Of a DNA stretch of 47,124 nucleotides, positions 1-7,341 are shown one piece after another. Within the stretch, counting starts at the first letter, position 1, and every line of letters begins with the position of its first letter. Position numbers and translations under genes: made by a program. Source of the stretch: a virus; IMG/VR virus record IMGVR_UViG_3300033388_003527, positions 1-47,124 of that record; one strand, given 5' to 3'. The notes beneath the pieces are model-generated. The model had not been told where the DNA came from, searched no databases, and saw only the letters and a program-made list of their open reading frames with translations.

Positions 1-114
1 TATATGAGAGATTTTTACAGAAATAAAATAACTAATAATAAAATTTACGATACTACCACTAAAGGTTGGGTAGATAAAATAGATAACTTTGATAAAAATA
101 AATTTTTTGATCCT
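1..114. repeat. Terminal direct repeat, left copy (circular closure)
   Basis: These 114 bases are identical to 47011-47124. A repeat of this size at both ends of a contig, with an open reading frame running through it, indicates a circular or circularly permuted molecule. It is more likely an assembly overlap than a physical terminal repeat, but sequence alone cannot separate the two. Confidence 0.9.
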
Positions 115-141
115 GATAGGTTTGGATTAGGAAGGTATTAA
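1..141 (+). CDS. C-terminal end of helicase-loader-like replication protein (split by the circular join)
   Basis: This is the last 46 codons of the gene that starts at GTG 46588 near the right end. The two ends join in frame because 47011-47124 is the same sequence as 1-114, which gives one protein of about 187 residues ending in FGLGRY. It is followed two bases later by the start of the next gene. See the right-end entry for the functional argument. Confidence 0.8.
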   Translation, partial: YMRDFYRNKITNNKIYDTTTKGWVDKIDNFDKNKFFDPDRFGLGRY

Positions 142-143
142 TT

Positions 144-434
144 ATGAAACACGGAACAAAAGTTAAAATAACAAAAAAGCTTGTAAGGGAATCACAAAGA
201 AAACACACTGGTAAGTTTTGGCAAAGGTGGAAAATTTGGAAGCCGGTTGAATATTGTTCCGAAGGGATATTCCTTGGCTATAGAACAGTTCAAGACGGTA
301 CAACAGATTGGGAGGATGAAGTAGGAATGATATTTATGAAAAAATCTTGCTATAAAGTTGCTTTGGTATCTCCAAGCGCTAAAGAAAATCCTATTTATGT
401 TCCACTTGAAAATATGAGAGAGTGTTTATTATGA
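144..434 (+). CDS. Small basic hypothetical protein
   Basis: 96 residues, with a basic N-terminal third followed by an alternating hydrophobic pattern (GIFLGYRTVQDG, VGMIFMKKSCYKVALV) that suggests a small beta-barrel fold. I do not recognise a family. It begins two bases after the replication gene and its stop overlaps the next start (ATGA), so it is part of the same operon. Confidence 0.7.
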   Translation: MKHGTKVKITKKLVRESQRKHTGKFWQRWKIWKPVEYCSEGIFLGYRTVQDGTTDWEDEVGMIFMKKSCYKVALVSPSAKENPIYVPLENMRECLL

Positions 435-610
435 ATGTAAAAACATATGACTTTAAGAAAATTAACCAACTAATAAAAGATAGTGATCCATACTTGCAAA
501 AATATATCAAAAGTCTCAAAAAAATAATTGAGATGCAAGAAGGAACAATACAAAAGGCCATTTTAAAAATACGTAAACTATCGAGTGGTGAATGGGGAGA
601 GGATGAATAA
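431..610 (+). CDS. Small hypothetical protein, helical
   Basis: The start is taken at ATG 431, which overlaps the previous stop and follows a GAGAG ribosome site; an upstream ATG at 422 is less likely. The 59-residue product is mostly charged helix (LKKIIEMQEGTIQKAILKIRKL). Its stop overlaps the methyltransferase start by one base. Function unknown. Confidence 0.65.
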   Translation: MNVKTYDFKKINQLIKDSDPYLQKYIKSLKKIIEMQEGTIQKAILKIRKLSSGEWGEDE

Positions 611-1056
611 TGAAAAATAGAGGATACTTTGGAATAGGTATAGAAAATGGAAAGAATAAGTTTAACTATGGATCTCTTTATAGAACCGCAGGGATTTTAG
701 GGGCTAGTTTTTTATTCATTATTGGAAAAAGATTCCAGCCACAAATATCAGATACTTGTAGGTCACATAAACATATACCAACATTATCTTATTTAAATTT
801 TGATGATTTTTACAAAAACCTACCTTATAATTGTATGTTAATTGGAATTGAAATGATACCAGAGGCTACATACATAGAAAAATTTACACACCCTGAAAGG
901 GCTTGTTATTTGTTGGGTGCCGAAGACCACGGGTTGAGTAAGGTTGCAATATCTAAATGCCACAAATTTATAAAATTACAAGGTGAGGTCTCTTTAAATG
1001 TGAGTGTGGCGGGGTCTATTGTTATATATGACAGGATTTCAAAAATTGGACATTAA
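610..1056 (+). CDS. SpoU/TrmH-family RNA 2'-O-ribose methyltransferase
   Basis: 148 residues carrying the three signature motifs of the SPOUT class. Motif 1 is NYGSLYRTAGILGA (residues 19-32, with the conserved Asn and Arg). Motif 2 is LLGAEDHGLS (101-110, conserved Glu105). Motif 3 is SLNVSVAGSIVIYD (128-141, conserved Asn130). Motifs 2 and 3 form the knotted S-adenosylmethionine site in this family, which methylates ribose 2'-OH in tRNA or rRNA. The length matches a minimal single-domain TrmL-like enzyme with no added RNA-binding domain. It is read as part of the rightward operon and its start overlaps the previous stop. The exact RNA target cannot be inferred. SpoU genes are uncommon in phages of this size. 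Confidence 0.88.
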   Translation: MKNRGYFGIGIENGKNKFNYGSLYRTAGILGASFLFIIGKRFQPQISDTCRSHKHIPTLSYLNFDDFYKNLPYNCMLIGIEMIPEATYIEKFTHPERACYLLGAEDHGLSKVAISKCHKFIKLQGEVSLNVSVAGSIVIYDRISKIGH

Positions 1057-1216
1057 AACCTGGAGTGAAATAGTAGGCCCATTAAGAAAGTGGACTAAGG
1101 AACACGTATTAACAGAACACACCACAAAAATCCTTTTAAGGCATGTAGAAGAGTGTAAAAGAATAAAGCACGGATTGGGACAGGTTGCACCGTCGCATAC
1201 CCTCCCGGTGCTTTAA
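1028..1216 (+). CDS. Small hypothetical protein, possibly frameshifted
   Basis: Reading from ATG 1028 gives 62 residues (MTGFQKLDIKTWSEIVGPL...), overlapping the methyltransferase end. The last 14 residues look unlike protein, whereas the -1 frame from about 1159 to 1263 reads smoothly (TGCTVAYPPGALRDNIDVY) and stops where the next GTG begins. One extra G in the G-run at 1177-1179 would join the two. The Shine-Dalgarno is weak, and upstream start 1004 is also possible. Function unknown. Confidence 0.45.
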   Translation: MTGFQKLDIKTWSEIVGPLRKWTKEHVLTEHTTKILLRHVEECKRIKHGLGQVAPSHTLPVL

Positions 1217-1259
1217 GGGATAATATAGACGTATATATTAAACAATTAGAGGAAAGACT

Positions 1260-1415
1260 GTGAAACCAAGAAAATACATATGCATACACTGTAAAAAAAT
1301 AGTAGTACGTGAATCAAATAAGCAGTGGTCTAAAACATGCTGTGATAAAACAGGGCAAATAGTACATATAATTAGATTGGATATTTATGAAGCCAGAAAA
1401 ATATTACAAAAATAA
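1260..1415 (+). CDS. Small Cys-rich protein
   Basis: 51 residues from GTG 1260 after a GAGGAAAG ribosome site. It contains a CxxC pair (CIHC, residues 8-11) and a CC pair at 27-28, suggesting a single zinc-binding knuckle, with a short basic helix at the end. No family recognised. It overlaps the next small gene by 29 bases. Confidence 0.6.
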   Translation: MKPRKYICIHCKKIVVRESNKQWSKTCCDKTGQIVHIIRLDIYEARKILQK

Positions 1416-1557
1416 ATTACAGGAAGTATGCGAGGAAAACGAAAGGCTTCGTGAGGAAAATAAAAGGTTGTGTGAGGTGTTCAGAATCACACCACGTAAA
1501 GTTGATAGTGGAACACGGCCTTATTATACCTGTGGATATGAAACAGTTAATCAATAA
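1387..1557 (+). CDS. Small coiled-coil protein
   Basis: 56 residues with a strongly charged helix (LQEVCEENERLREENKRL) of leucine-zipper type in the first half. The start overlaps the previous gene in another frame, and no clear ribosome site precedes it. Its last codons lie in an 18-bp sequence repeated at 1672-1689. Confidence 0.5.
   Translation: MKPEKYYKNKLQEVCEENERLREENKRLCEVFRITPRKVDSGTRPYYTCGYETVNQ
1539..1556. repeat. 18-bp direct repeat, copy 1
   Basis: TGAAACAGTTAATCAATA occurs here and again at 1672-1689. The copies lie on both sides of the 43-residue reading frame at 1569-1700 and are read in different frames, so protein conservation does not explain them. Confidence 0.85.
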
Positions 1558-1568
1558 AGGGAGTAGTT

Positions 1569-1700
1569 GTGACTCCAAATCGGATTAAGTTTCGAAGGGT
1601 GAGAACAGGAGATAACTTCAGAATGGTGCTAAAACATAAGCTTAGCCCTGCCACAACTGCTCCCGATTATTTGAAACAGTTAATCAATAGGAGGATATAA
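1569..1700 (+). CDS. Small basic protein, or structured RNA occupying the same DNA
   Basis: GTG 1569 is preceded by AAAGGGAG at good spacing and opens 43 codons (VTPNRIKFRRVRTGDNF...) ending right before the GTG of the next gene. Against a purely coding role, GGGAGTAGTTGTG at 1559-1571 can pair over 13 bp (one G-U) with 1652-1664. That helix would bury both the ribosome site and the GTG. The segment is also bracketed by the 18-bp direct repeats. Function unknown. Confidence 0.5.
   Translation: MTPNRIKFRRVRTGDNFRMVLKHKLSPATTAPDYLKQLINRRI
1672..1689. repeat. 18-bp direct repeat, copy 2
   Basis: Second copy of TGAAACAGTTAATCAATA, 133 bp after the first. Here it runs into the GGAGG ribosome site of the DUF1367 gene. 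Confidence 0.85.
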
Positions 1701-2129
1701 GTGTCAGAACTATACGTAAAGAAATCATTCGGCAAAATGGAAGCTGCTGACGAAGCCTCTTATGAGATTATGAAGAAGTTCAAGCACGGTGAGGTATACA
1801 AAGTTAAAATATGGAAACCTCGTAATATAAAATTCCATAGAAAGTTCTTTGCGTTGTTAAATAGTTCCTACGATATTCAAAACAAATACAATACATTTGA
1901 AGCTTATAAATATGAAGTCTTGCTTCGAGCCGGACACTATGAAATCCACACAACATTAAAAGGTGTTCAGGTTCCAGTTATTAAATCGTTAAAATTTTCT
2001 GATGTTGATGATATACAATTTGAGGAAATATTTTCAAATACTATAGACGCAATATTAAACTACTTCATTCCAGAGATGCCAGAAGATGATTTAAGGGGTG
2101 AAGTTCAAAGAATTTTAGATTTCGTTTAA
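1701..2129 (+). CDS. DUF1367 family protein
   Basis: 142 residues from GTG 1701 after GGAGG. The stretch EVYKVKIWKPRNIKFHRKFF (about residues 31-50) matches the hallmark PRNxxFHKKxFALL core of DUF1367, a phage family found near recombination genes such as NinB/NinG and RusA in lambdoid and related phages. The biochemical role is not established. Here it sits about 3.7 kb of circular sequence downstream of the NinG-like gene, consistent with a recombination or replication accessory role. Confidence 0.75.
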   Translation: MSELYVKKSFGKMEAADEASYEIMKKFKHGEVYKVKIWKPRNIKFHRKFFALLNSSYDIQNKYNTFEAYKYEVLLRAGHYEIHTTLKGVQVPVIKSLKFSDVDDIQFEEIFSNTIDAILNYFIPEMPEDDLRGEVQRILDFV

Positions 2130-2143
2130 CCAAGGGGTAAGTT

Positions 2144-2497
2144 ATGAAATACCTAATCATTGCACTACTACTATTCACTAATTGTTTTCTTCAGCAAGAA
2201 ACTTGTTTAATCACCATTAGAGCTGACGGTTACACCTATCAGTTCGTAGCACCTGAGAAGGAAGTAAATAATACGATTTGTCAAGCTAATGTGGGAAATT
2301 TTTACGACGGTGGGCTGTATATACTACACAATGTTACAGGTGGTGTGTGGTACGAAAACGGAGTTAACGTTTCCCTATATAACGATAGTATAGAGGTGAG
2401 ATTCTCAATTGAAGCATCACCAGAAAAATACAATGATTTTATAAATAATATGCCAACTAAAATATATAATAAAACTATTATCGTGGAGGTGAAATGA
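2144..2497 (+). CDS. Secreted or membrane-anchored small protein
   Basis: 117 residues with a classical N-terminal signal (MKYLIIALLLFTNCFLQQ). The Cys at 14 could be a lipobox residue, but TNC is not a good lipobox. The mature part is beta-rich with several Asn-X-Ser/Thr and aromatic positions. Its stop overlaps the next gene. It may act in the host envelope, for example against superinfection, but nothing shows this directly. Confidence 0.65.
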   Translation: MKYLIIALLLFTNCFLQQETCLITIRADGYTYQFVAPEKEVNNTICQANVGNFYDGGLYILHNVTGGVWYENGVNVSLYNDSIEVRFSIEASPEKYNDFINNMPTKIYNKTIIVEVK

Positions 2498-2871
2498 TAT
2501 TAGGATACAAAGCGTTGATAGAAGAAATAAATAATAAGTTTAGTATAAAGGTTTGTTCTAAAACTATTAAACGTTATTGGAAAGCAGGGTTAATATATCC
2601 ACCAAAATTAACAGGAAGGGGGCTTGAATTTAGCAATTGTGTTCTTTATAATGTGTTTGAGGCTTGGACAAATACAAAAAAAGGGTATACTTATAAATTA
2701 CTAAGAGACGGGGCTGATTTCAGAGCTACAAAATGTAAAATAGAGAAATATGCCGGGGGAACACAGTTCTTTTTTGAAAATGAAAATGACCACATTGTTA
2801 TGTCTATATCAAAAAAAGATTTATTTGAAATGATAATGTTTGAAATGATAAAAACAGGGGAGCTAAAATGA
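2494..2871 (+). CDS. MerR-type helix-turn-helix protein
   Basis: 125 residues. The N-terminal 45 residues (CSKTIKRYWKAGLIYPP then GRGLEFSN) fit the MerR winged-helix pattern in which a helix-turn-helix leads into GLIxPP and GRxxxY/F. The C-terminal part lacks the long dimerisation helix and cysteines of metal sensors. It is likely a phage DNA-binding regulator; the target is unknown. It overlaps both neighbours by four bases. Confidence 0.65.
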   Translation: MILGYKALIEEINNKFSIKVCSKTIKRYWKAGLIYPPKLTGRGLEFSNCVLYNVFEAWTNTKKGYTYKLLRDGADFRATKCKIEKYAGGTQFFFENENDHIVMSISKKDLFEMIMFEMIKTGELK

Positions 2872-3203
2872 ACAAAAGTAAAAAATGTGTTCAGTGGTTC
2901 TTAAAGTACTGCCCGGAGATAAAATCTATTGATATTAACTATCATAACAGAGTTACAGTAGTTAAATTAATGGACGGTAGAACAGCAGGGGTAAAGCTTA
3001 GGGATGAAACGTTTGACTTTGAGAAGGGTGTTCTGTGGGCTTATATGAAAGCTCATAAGAAGAAAGGGGATTTTATCGTTAGTGGACTTCCAGATAAGGT
3101 TATGTACAATGCCTTTAAAATACACTATAGGGGTGTTTTGTTTAAAAATGAAAAAGAATTTATGGAAGCTTGGAAAAAATTATTTTATATTTCTAAATAC
3201 TAA
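2868..3203 (+). CDS. Hypothetical protein, last gene of rightward block
   Basis: 111 residues, basic, no recognised motif. It overlaps the previous stop (ATGA). Its 3' end overlaps the 3' end of the convergent terminase gene by 11 bases, so the two transcription blocks meet with no intergenic terminator. Confidence 0.7.
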   Translation: MNKSKKCVQWFLKYCPEIKSIDINYHNRVTVVKLMDGRTAGVKLRDETFDFEKGVLWAYMKAHKKKGDFIVSGLPDKVMYNAFKIHYRGVLFKNEKEFMEAWKKLFYISKY

Positions 3204-4821
3204 TGTCCCTCATACCCTTAAGAAGATAGTTGTCCCCTCCCTGAAATGGTGGTGCTATCTGAATATCAGAGCTAGGTAGTATCACCTTCTTCTTTGCAAG
3301 TGTAGTGTTAGGTGGTTCATATTCCTTAGCAATTACTAAGCTTTCAAATATCCGAGCTGTGTCGATTGGGTCTTTGTAGGTTTCAGATTCTATTTCAAGG
3401 AACTGCCCCTTATTATTCTTCAGTTTCTCATCGTCCAACCAGTAATGAAATTTAAAGGACCGTATCATATTTTTACAGTGGGGCATGATATACCAAGACG
3501 GTTCGTTGTAAAAACTTAAATCAGAATGTTCACCTACATAATCCATCTCTGTCATGATTTTATTTCTCATGACTTCAACTCTATCTCTATGGGGTACTTC
3601 TATTTTAATTCCATACCTGGAAAATTCATCAACGATTGCTGTCTTACCTGCAAACCCTGGGTCTATCCCTCTCTTGAGTATGTGGTATCCAAGGTGTGTG
3701 TTGTCATACTGCATTATCTTTGCACTAAGATCCTTCACAGTCATAGAGTATATTTCATTGTTTCTTTTTTTGTGATACCATTCCCTGAACCAATCAAAAC
3801 TCGGCCACTCGTTATAACATACTCTATAAAACCTACCTTCTGAGTCAGGAGGAAACACGGCCCACCAACTAATGAAGGGATAAAATTTTTCATGATAATC
3901 AATACAGCAATAGCAATTAGCAAGCAGAAACCGTTCGTCATCCTCGTCAAAGTGTCTTACATGTGCTATTTCGGTGAACTTTTTGTAGACCTTGCCTTCC
4001 TTAGATAAATTAATACCCAGCACTCTTGCGTCCCATTGTCCAGGGGACACGGTTTTTTTCCAAGCTTCTATCTCTGCATTAGTTTGTAGCCCTCGCTTGG
4101 TTCCTTTTGAATTTAATTTTCCATCAGTACAGGAATTGTCATTTGCTGTGGCAGAAATTTTTATTACACGAGTTCCCTTTTCTTTAAGCTCATCGATAGT
4201 GTCTAACATTGGACCTGCCCGAAGAGGTGTTTCTGTAAATATTAATATCCCACCGTGAGAATGTCTTGCGGTGAAAGCTTCTACAAGTTCGGGCCTTGCA
4301 GGTTCGTCTATCCAATGCCACGCTATCATCCGACCTTCGAATTCATCAGGGTCTTGGTTAAATGTCATTACATCAAATAACCAATCTGTATCTGTGGTGT
4401 ACTCTGAAAAATAACCCTTCCCTGCTTTAACACTGGTAAATCTACCACTCGGAAACCATTTTAAAATTTCCTCTCGAATAGGTCCGGTTGATTTTGTATT
4501 CTGTGGTGTTCCTACAATTCTACCTCTTTTAATAGGTTCACCGTCTGCATTTTTAAATGGCCAATCCCTAAACAACGGGTAGTCAAAATAAAGAGGATCG
4601 TTCTCAAACATAATATTTTTAATTATGTTTGCGCCTAAACAAGTCTTACCTGATTTATTATTAGTCTGGATATTTATTATAGTAGTACCGTGAATACTTT
4701 TACCTATCTCAATGATAGCAGGTTCAAGAGATCCTGTGGGAACAAACACTTTCATTGTCCGACCTTGTATGTATTCCGGAACTAAATCTTTTAAGCCTTG
4801 GTAAAAATCATTGATTCTCAC
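3193..4821 (-). CDS. terL: Terminase large subunit
   Basis: The packaging motor ATPase and nuclease, 542 residues. Seen: Walker A TNNKSGKT (residues 53-60), Walker B WIDEP (170-174), coupling motif FTETP (195-199), and a C-terminal RNase H-like nuclease with the first acidic residue in CCIDYH (305-310) and later candidate acids in RGIDPGF (384-390) and DPIDTAR (480s). Length and order fit podovirus terminases. The segment IMPHCKNMIRSFKFHYWLDD (445-464) recurs in diverged form at the end of the O-antigen ligase-like protein at 29487. It overlaps its upstream neighbour, the likely small subunit, by 14 bases and is the last gene of the leftward block. Confidence 0.92.
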   Translation of the reverse strand: MRINDFYQGLKDLVPEYIQGRTMKVFVPTGSLEPAIIEIGKSIHGTTIINIQTNNKSGKTCLGANIIKNIMFENDPLYFDYPLFRDWPFKNADGEPIKRGRIVGTPQNTKSTGPIREEILKWFPSGRFTSVKAGKGYFSEYTTDTDWLFDVMTFNQDPDEFEGRMIAWHWIDEPARPELVEAFTARHSHGGILIFTETPLRAGPMLDTIDELKEKGTRVIKISATANDNSCTDGKLNSKGTKRGLQTNAEIEAWKKTVSPGQWDARVLGINLSKEGKVYKKFTEIAHVRHFDEDDERFLLANCYCCIDYHEKFYPFISWWAVFPPDSEGRFYRVCYNEWPSFDWFREWYHKKRNNEIYSMTVKDLSAKIMQYDNTHLGYHILKRGIDPGFAGKTAIVDEFSRYGIKIEVPHRDRVEVMRNKIMTEMDYVGEHSDLSFYNEPSWYIMPHCKNMIRSFKFHYWLDDEKLKNNKGQFLEIESETYKDPIDTARIFESLVIAKEYEPPNTTLAKKKVILPSSDIQIAPPFQGGDNYLLKGMRDISI

Positions 4822-5368
4822 TTTGCAACCTTTCTACACAAGCTATCCATAATGCAAGGGCTGTTTTCTGTTCCTCCTCTTTTAGCATTGACATTATTTC
4901 ACCTACACATTTAGATATTGCTTCCATACTACCCTCAAGATCTATCACTTCAGCAACAGGTGCCCGGTTTGGAAAAAATTTATCTGAAAGTATTTTTAGG
5001 CAGGCTATACTGTTCTTTTCAGCAGAGGAGTCTAGTATATCTAATTTATGTGGACCGCATTCGGGGCATTCTATCGGGTGTAACTCTTCACACTCAGGGC
5101 ACACAACAGAGTCAAGAAACTGTAGGTTTGGGCGGGTAGCTATATCAAATACACCATTAACAATACTTAAATGTACGCTTGATACATTAGTTTGCTCACC
5201 GTCTACTTTTCTTTCTTTGCATATGTGGGCTATAATTTTATCAAGATCTTTTTTCTTTTTAGGTAGCCCCTGCTTGTAATGTGCCCACTCTCCAGGGTGC
5301 TCTTTGTCTACAGATGTTTTTCCAAACGTAACTATATTTGTCTCTCTGGACTCTTGTTTCTTTTTCAT
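4808..5368 (-). CDS. Putative terminase small subunit, zinc-ribbon protein
   Basis: 186 residues immediately upstream of, and overlapping, the large terminase, the usual place for the DNA-recognition subunit. It contains a four-Cys knuckle (CPEC at 90-93 and 101-104) that could bind zinc, and a helical C-terminal region ending in LALWIACVERLQSENQ. No sequence match to a known small-terminase family was evident by eye, so the assignment rests on position. Confidence 0.5.
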   Translation of the reverse strand: MKKKQESRETNIVTFGKTSVDKEHPGEWAHYKQGLPKKKKDLDKIIAHICKERKVDGEQTNVSSVHLSIVNGVFDIATRPNLQFLDSVVCPECEELHPIECPECGPHKLDILDSSAEKNSIACLKILSDKFFPNRAPVAEVIDLEGSMEAISKCVGEIMSMLKEEEQKTALALWIACVERLQSENQ

Positions 5369-5383
5369 TTTCCCTCTCTGGGG

Positions 5384-5695
5384 TTATTTGTTTTTTACAT
5401 GAGCATTATATTTATCATCAGCTGCCTTTAATTGTTTCGAGGATAAATTTTCAATCACCAAGAATTTCAAATAGATCACGTCATTCTGAAGCCTCTTTAA
5501 ATGCTTTCGCGTTTCCTCTATTTGTAGTATGTGAACTTGGTTCTCTTCTATTGCGTTTGTCTTGTGTATGCTGGTGACATAGTTATCGATATGGGGCTTT
5601 GCTACTCCCATTCCAATACTTAGCAAAGTTATTAATACACCTACAATTTTACCTATCTCAATTACATGCTCACTGATTTTCTTTTTCATTTTCAA
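5384..5695 (-). CDS. Single-span membrane protein with coiled coil (spanin- or XhlA-like)
   Basis: 103 residues with one membrane helix (IVGVLITLLSIGMGVA, about 18-33) followed by a long polar helix (HILQIEETRKHLKRLQNDVI). This layout is seen in inner-membrane spanins and XhlA-type lysis accessory proteins. It lies between the ejection proteins and the terminase, where podoviruses often keep lysis genes. Lysis role inferred only. Confidence 0.5.
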   Translation of the reverse strand: MKMKKKISEHVIEIGKIVGVLITLLSIGMGVAKPHIDNYVTSIHKTNAIEENQVHILQIEETRKHLKRLQNDVIYLKFLVIENLSSKQLKAADDKYNAHVKNK

Positions 5696-5876
5696 CCCTT
5701 GGTTTAGTTTTTTCTCTCATTGGTTTGAGTATCGTATCAAAAAACATATTAAATACAGGCTTAACAAATCCGTCAAATAGTAAGTCGTCCCATTTCCAGG
5801 GGGACATTCTTACAGCCTTTTCTGTGGCATAGAAACCTAACATGATCCATTGCCAATTGTGTATCAACCATTCCAT
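5670..5876 (-). CDS. Small membrane protein, holin candidate
   Basis: The start is placed at ATG 5876, with GGAGG eight bases upstream; a GTG at 5885 would sit inside that site. 68 residues begin with a hydrophobic segment (MEWLIHNWQWIMLGFYATEK) and end in a charged tail, matching the general shape of small phage holins or holin-like proteins. It overlaps the next gene by 26 bases. Confidence 0.5.
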   Translation of the reverse strand: MEWLIHNWQWIMLGFYATEKAVRMSPWKWDDLLFDGFVKPVFNMFFDTILKPMREKTKPRVENEKENQ

Positions 5877-5881
5877 TGTTC

Positions 5882-7339
5882 TCACCTCCCTCTAAGTTGT
5901 AGTCCTTCAAGTCCTGATAGTCCAGCTGCTAATCCTGATTTTCCTGCCAAAGTTCTACTAACAGCAGCGCCGCCCTTTAATAATCCCTTTGCTCCTTTTT
6001 CTAACCCTGACAGTGTTGGTAAAGTTACTTTTGATGCTAATGATGGGGAGCCTAATGCTATTTGTGGGCCAACTGAAAGTAATGATCGCCCCGTCGTTTG
6101 CCTGGGTAAAAATGTAGGCTTGCCACCTGGCCCTATTTCGCCTGCTAATTTTGCAAGTTTTGATTTCTCTAAAAAATCCTGACCAAACATTTCACTGAGA
6201 TCTCTTACCAATTCTTGTTTTGCTTCGCTGTTTTTTCCAAACAGATTGTCAACAAAACCTTCAACCTTTCTATTTTGAATATCAACGCTCTTCCCGATAA
6301 ACCCTTTTAGTTTATCTTCGAGATCCATTTTCTTGGCGAGCGTCTGCATTGCTTGAGCATATTCAGGGTTCCCGCTTTTGTTTCCAGCCCTAACAAGTAT
6401 TTCTTTCATTTGAAATCTTGCGTCTTTTAGTGCTGAAATATAATCGTTTGTTTTCTGTTTTTTAAATGCCTCTCCAATTTCTTTGTCGATTCTCTTTCTA
6501 AGTCCAACGAATTGTTTAGCAGACATTTTTTTAGGGAACTTACCTTTGATGTCTGTTATGAAATTTTCTATCTGTCCCTGTGCAAGCTTTGATCTCCCTA
6601 TAGCAAGGTCATCAATAGAGTCTTCCAAAATTCTTACTGTTTTTTTAATACCAATTTGAGGCATTTTTTCTAATGCCTCACCGATAATTTTATTTTCAGG
6701 GATAAATTTATCAAAATCATTTATAGCATCCATCAACTTCAGGCCGACTTTCCTTTGGGTTCCAGATGCTTTTATTAAAGCTTTAGACCCTTCTTTAGTT
6801 CCGGCCATTCTTAGAGCCTCTTCGGATACTCCAGATAATTCCTGTGCAAGAAAACCAGCCGCTTTATTGGGTAGCTCTACTAATTTTTTTACACCTTTCT
6901 TGGCTAAACTTGCAAGCCCTGTTAATGGTAAAGTGGGATCGCTTAGTATTGAACCTCCTATTTCAACAGTACCCCTGGCTACCTTAGACGGAAAGCCTTC
7001 TCCTGGTATGCCACCTTTAAGTTTTTCTATCTCTGGCCTAAAGAACGCAGATTCAGGATCACTGGCCTTGAATTTTTCACCTGTTTCAGGATCTTTTCTT
7101 AGTTTTCCTGCTAACCTTACCGGTGTTCCCAAAGCTTCTAACCCTTGTAGAAATGCACCACCAACACCTTTCTTTTCAGATGTTGTTGGAAAGATAGCCT
7201 TTTCTACTTTTTCAGGAAGGCCGAACAGTGTACTTTCTTTTTCCTCAACAGGAGATATAGCCCCCTGTTGCGCAAGGGACTGTTTTTTTTTGAGTTGTAA
7301 ATATCTCAATCGTTTTCTTTTTTCTTCATTTGTTGGCAT
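5882..7339 (-). CDS. Internal virion (ejection) protein candidate
   Basis: 485 residues with a basic start, a long charged helical centre and a Gly/Ala/Ser/Leu-rich C-terminus (for example SLASKVTLPTLSGLEKGAKG) that could insert into membranes. This composition and its place after other internal proteins in the order portal-capsid-tail-fibre-ejection-terminase suggest a DNA-ejection protein like those of P22 or T7. No enzymatic motif seen. The gene starts just downstream of its neighbour with two bases between them. Confidence 0.55.
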   Translation of the reverse strand: MPTNEEKRKRLRYLQLKKKQSLAQQGAISPVEEKESTLFGLPEKVEKAIFPTTSEKKGVGGAFLQGLEALGTPVRLAGKLRKDPETGEKFKASDPESAFFRPEIEKLKGGIPGEGFPSKVARGTVEIGGSILSDPTLPLTGLASLAKKGVKKLVELPNKAAGFLAQELSGVSEEALRMAGTKEGSKALIKASGTQRKVGLKLMDAINDFDKFIPENKIIGEALEKMPQIGIKKTVRILEDSIDDLAIGRSKLAQGQIENFITDIKGKFPKKMSAKQFVGLRKRIDKEIGEAFKKQKTNDYISALKDARFQMKEILVRAGNKSGNPEYAQAMQTLAKKMDLEDKLKGFIGKSVDIQNRKVEGFVDNLFGKNSEAKQELVRDLSEMFGQDFLEKSKLAKLAGEIGPGGKPTFLPRQTTGRSLLSVGPQIALGSPSLASKVTLPTLSGLEKGAKGLLKGGAAVSRTLAGKSGLAAGLSGLEGLQLRGR

Positions 7340-7341
7340 TA

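Noticed and set aside
1-114. Physical terminal repeat of the virion DNA
   Set aside because: The repeat is short and could come from assembly of a permuted genome; reads spanning the join would be needed to call real ends.
1095-1289. Minus-strand 64-codon frame
   Set aside because: Antisense to a plus-strand operon with good ribosome sites, and its product has no recognisable features.
1559-1664. tRNA or tmRNA at the structured element
   Set aside because: No cloverleaf, no T-arm motif and no CCA-type acceptor; the long helix alone does not make a tRNA.
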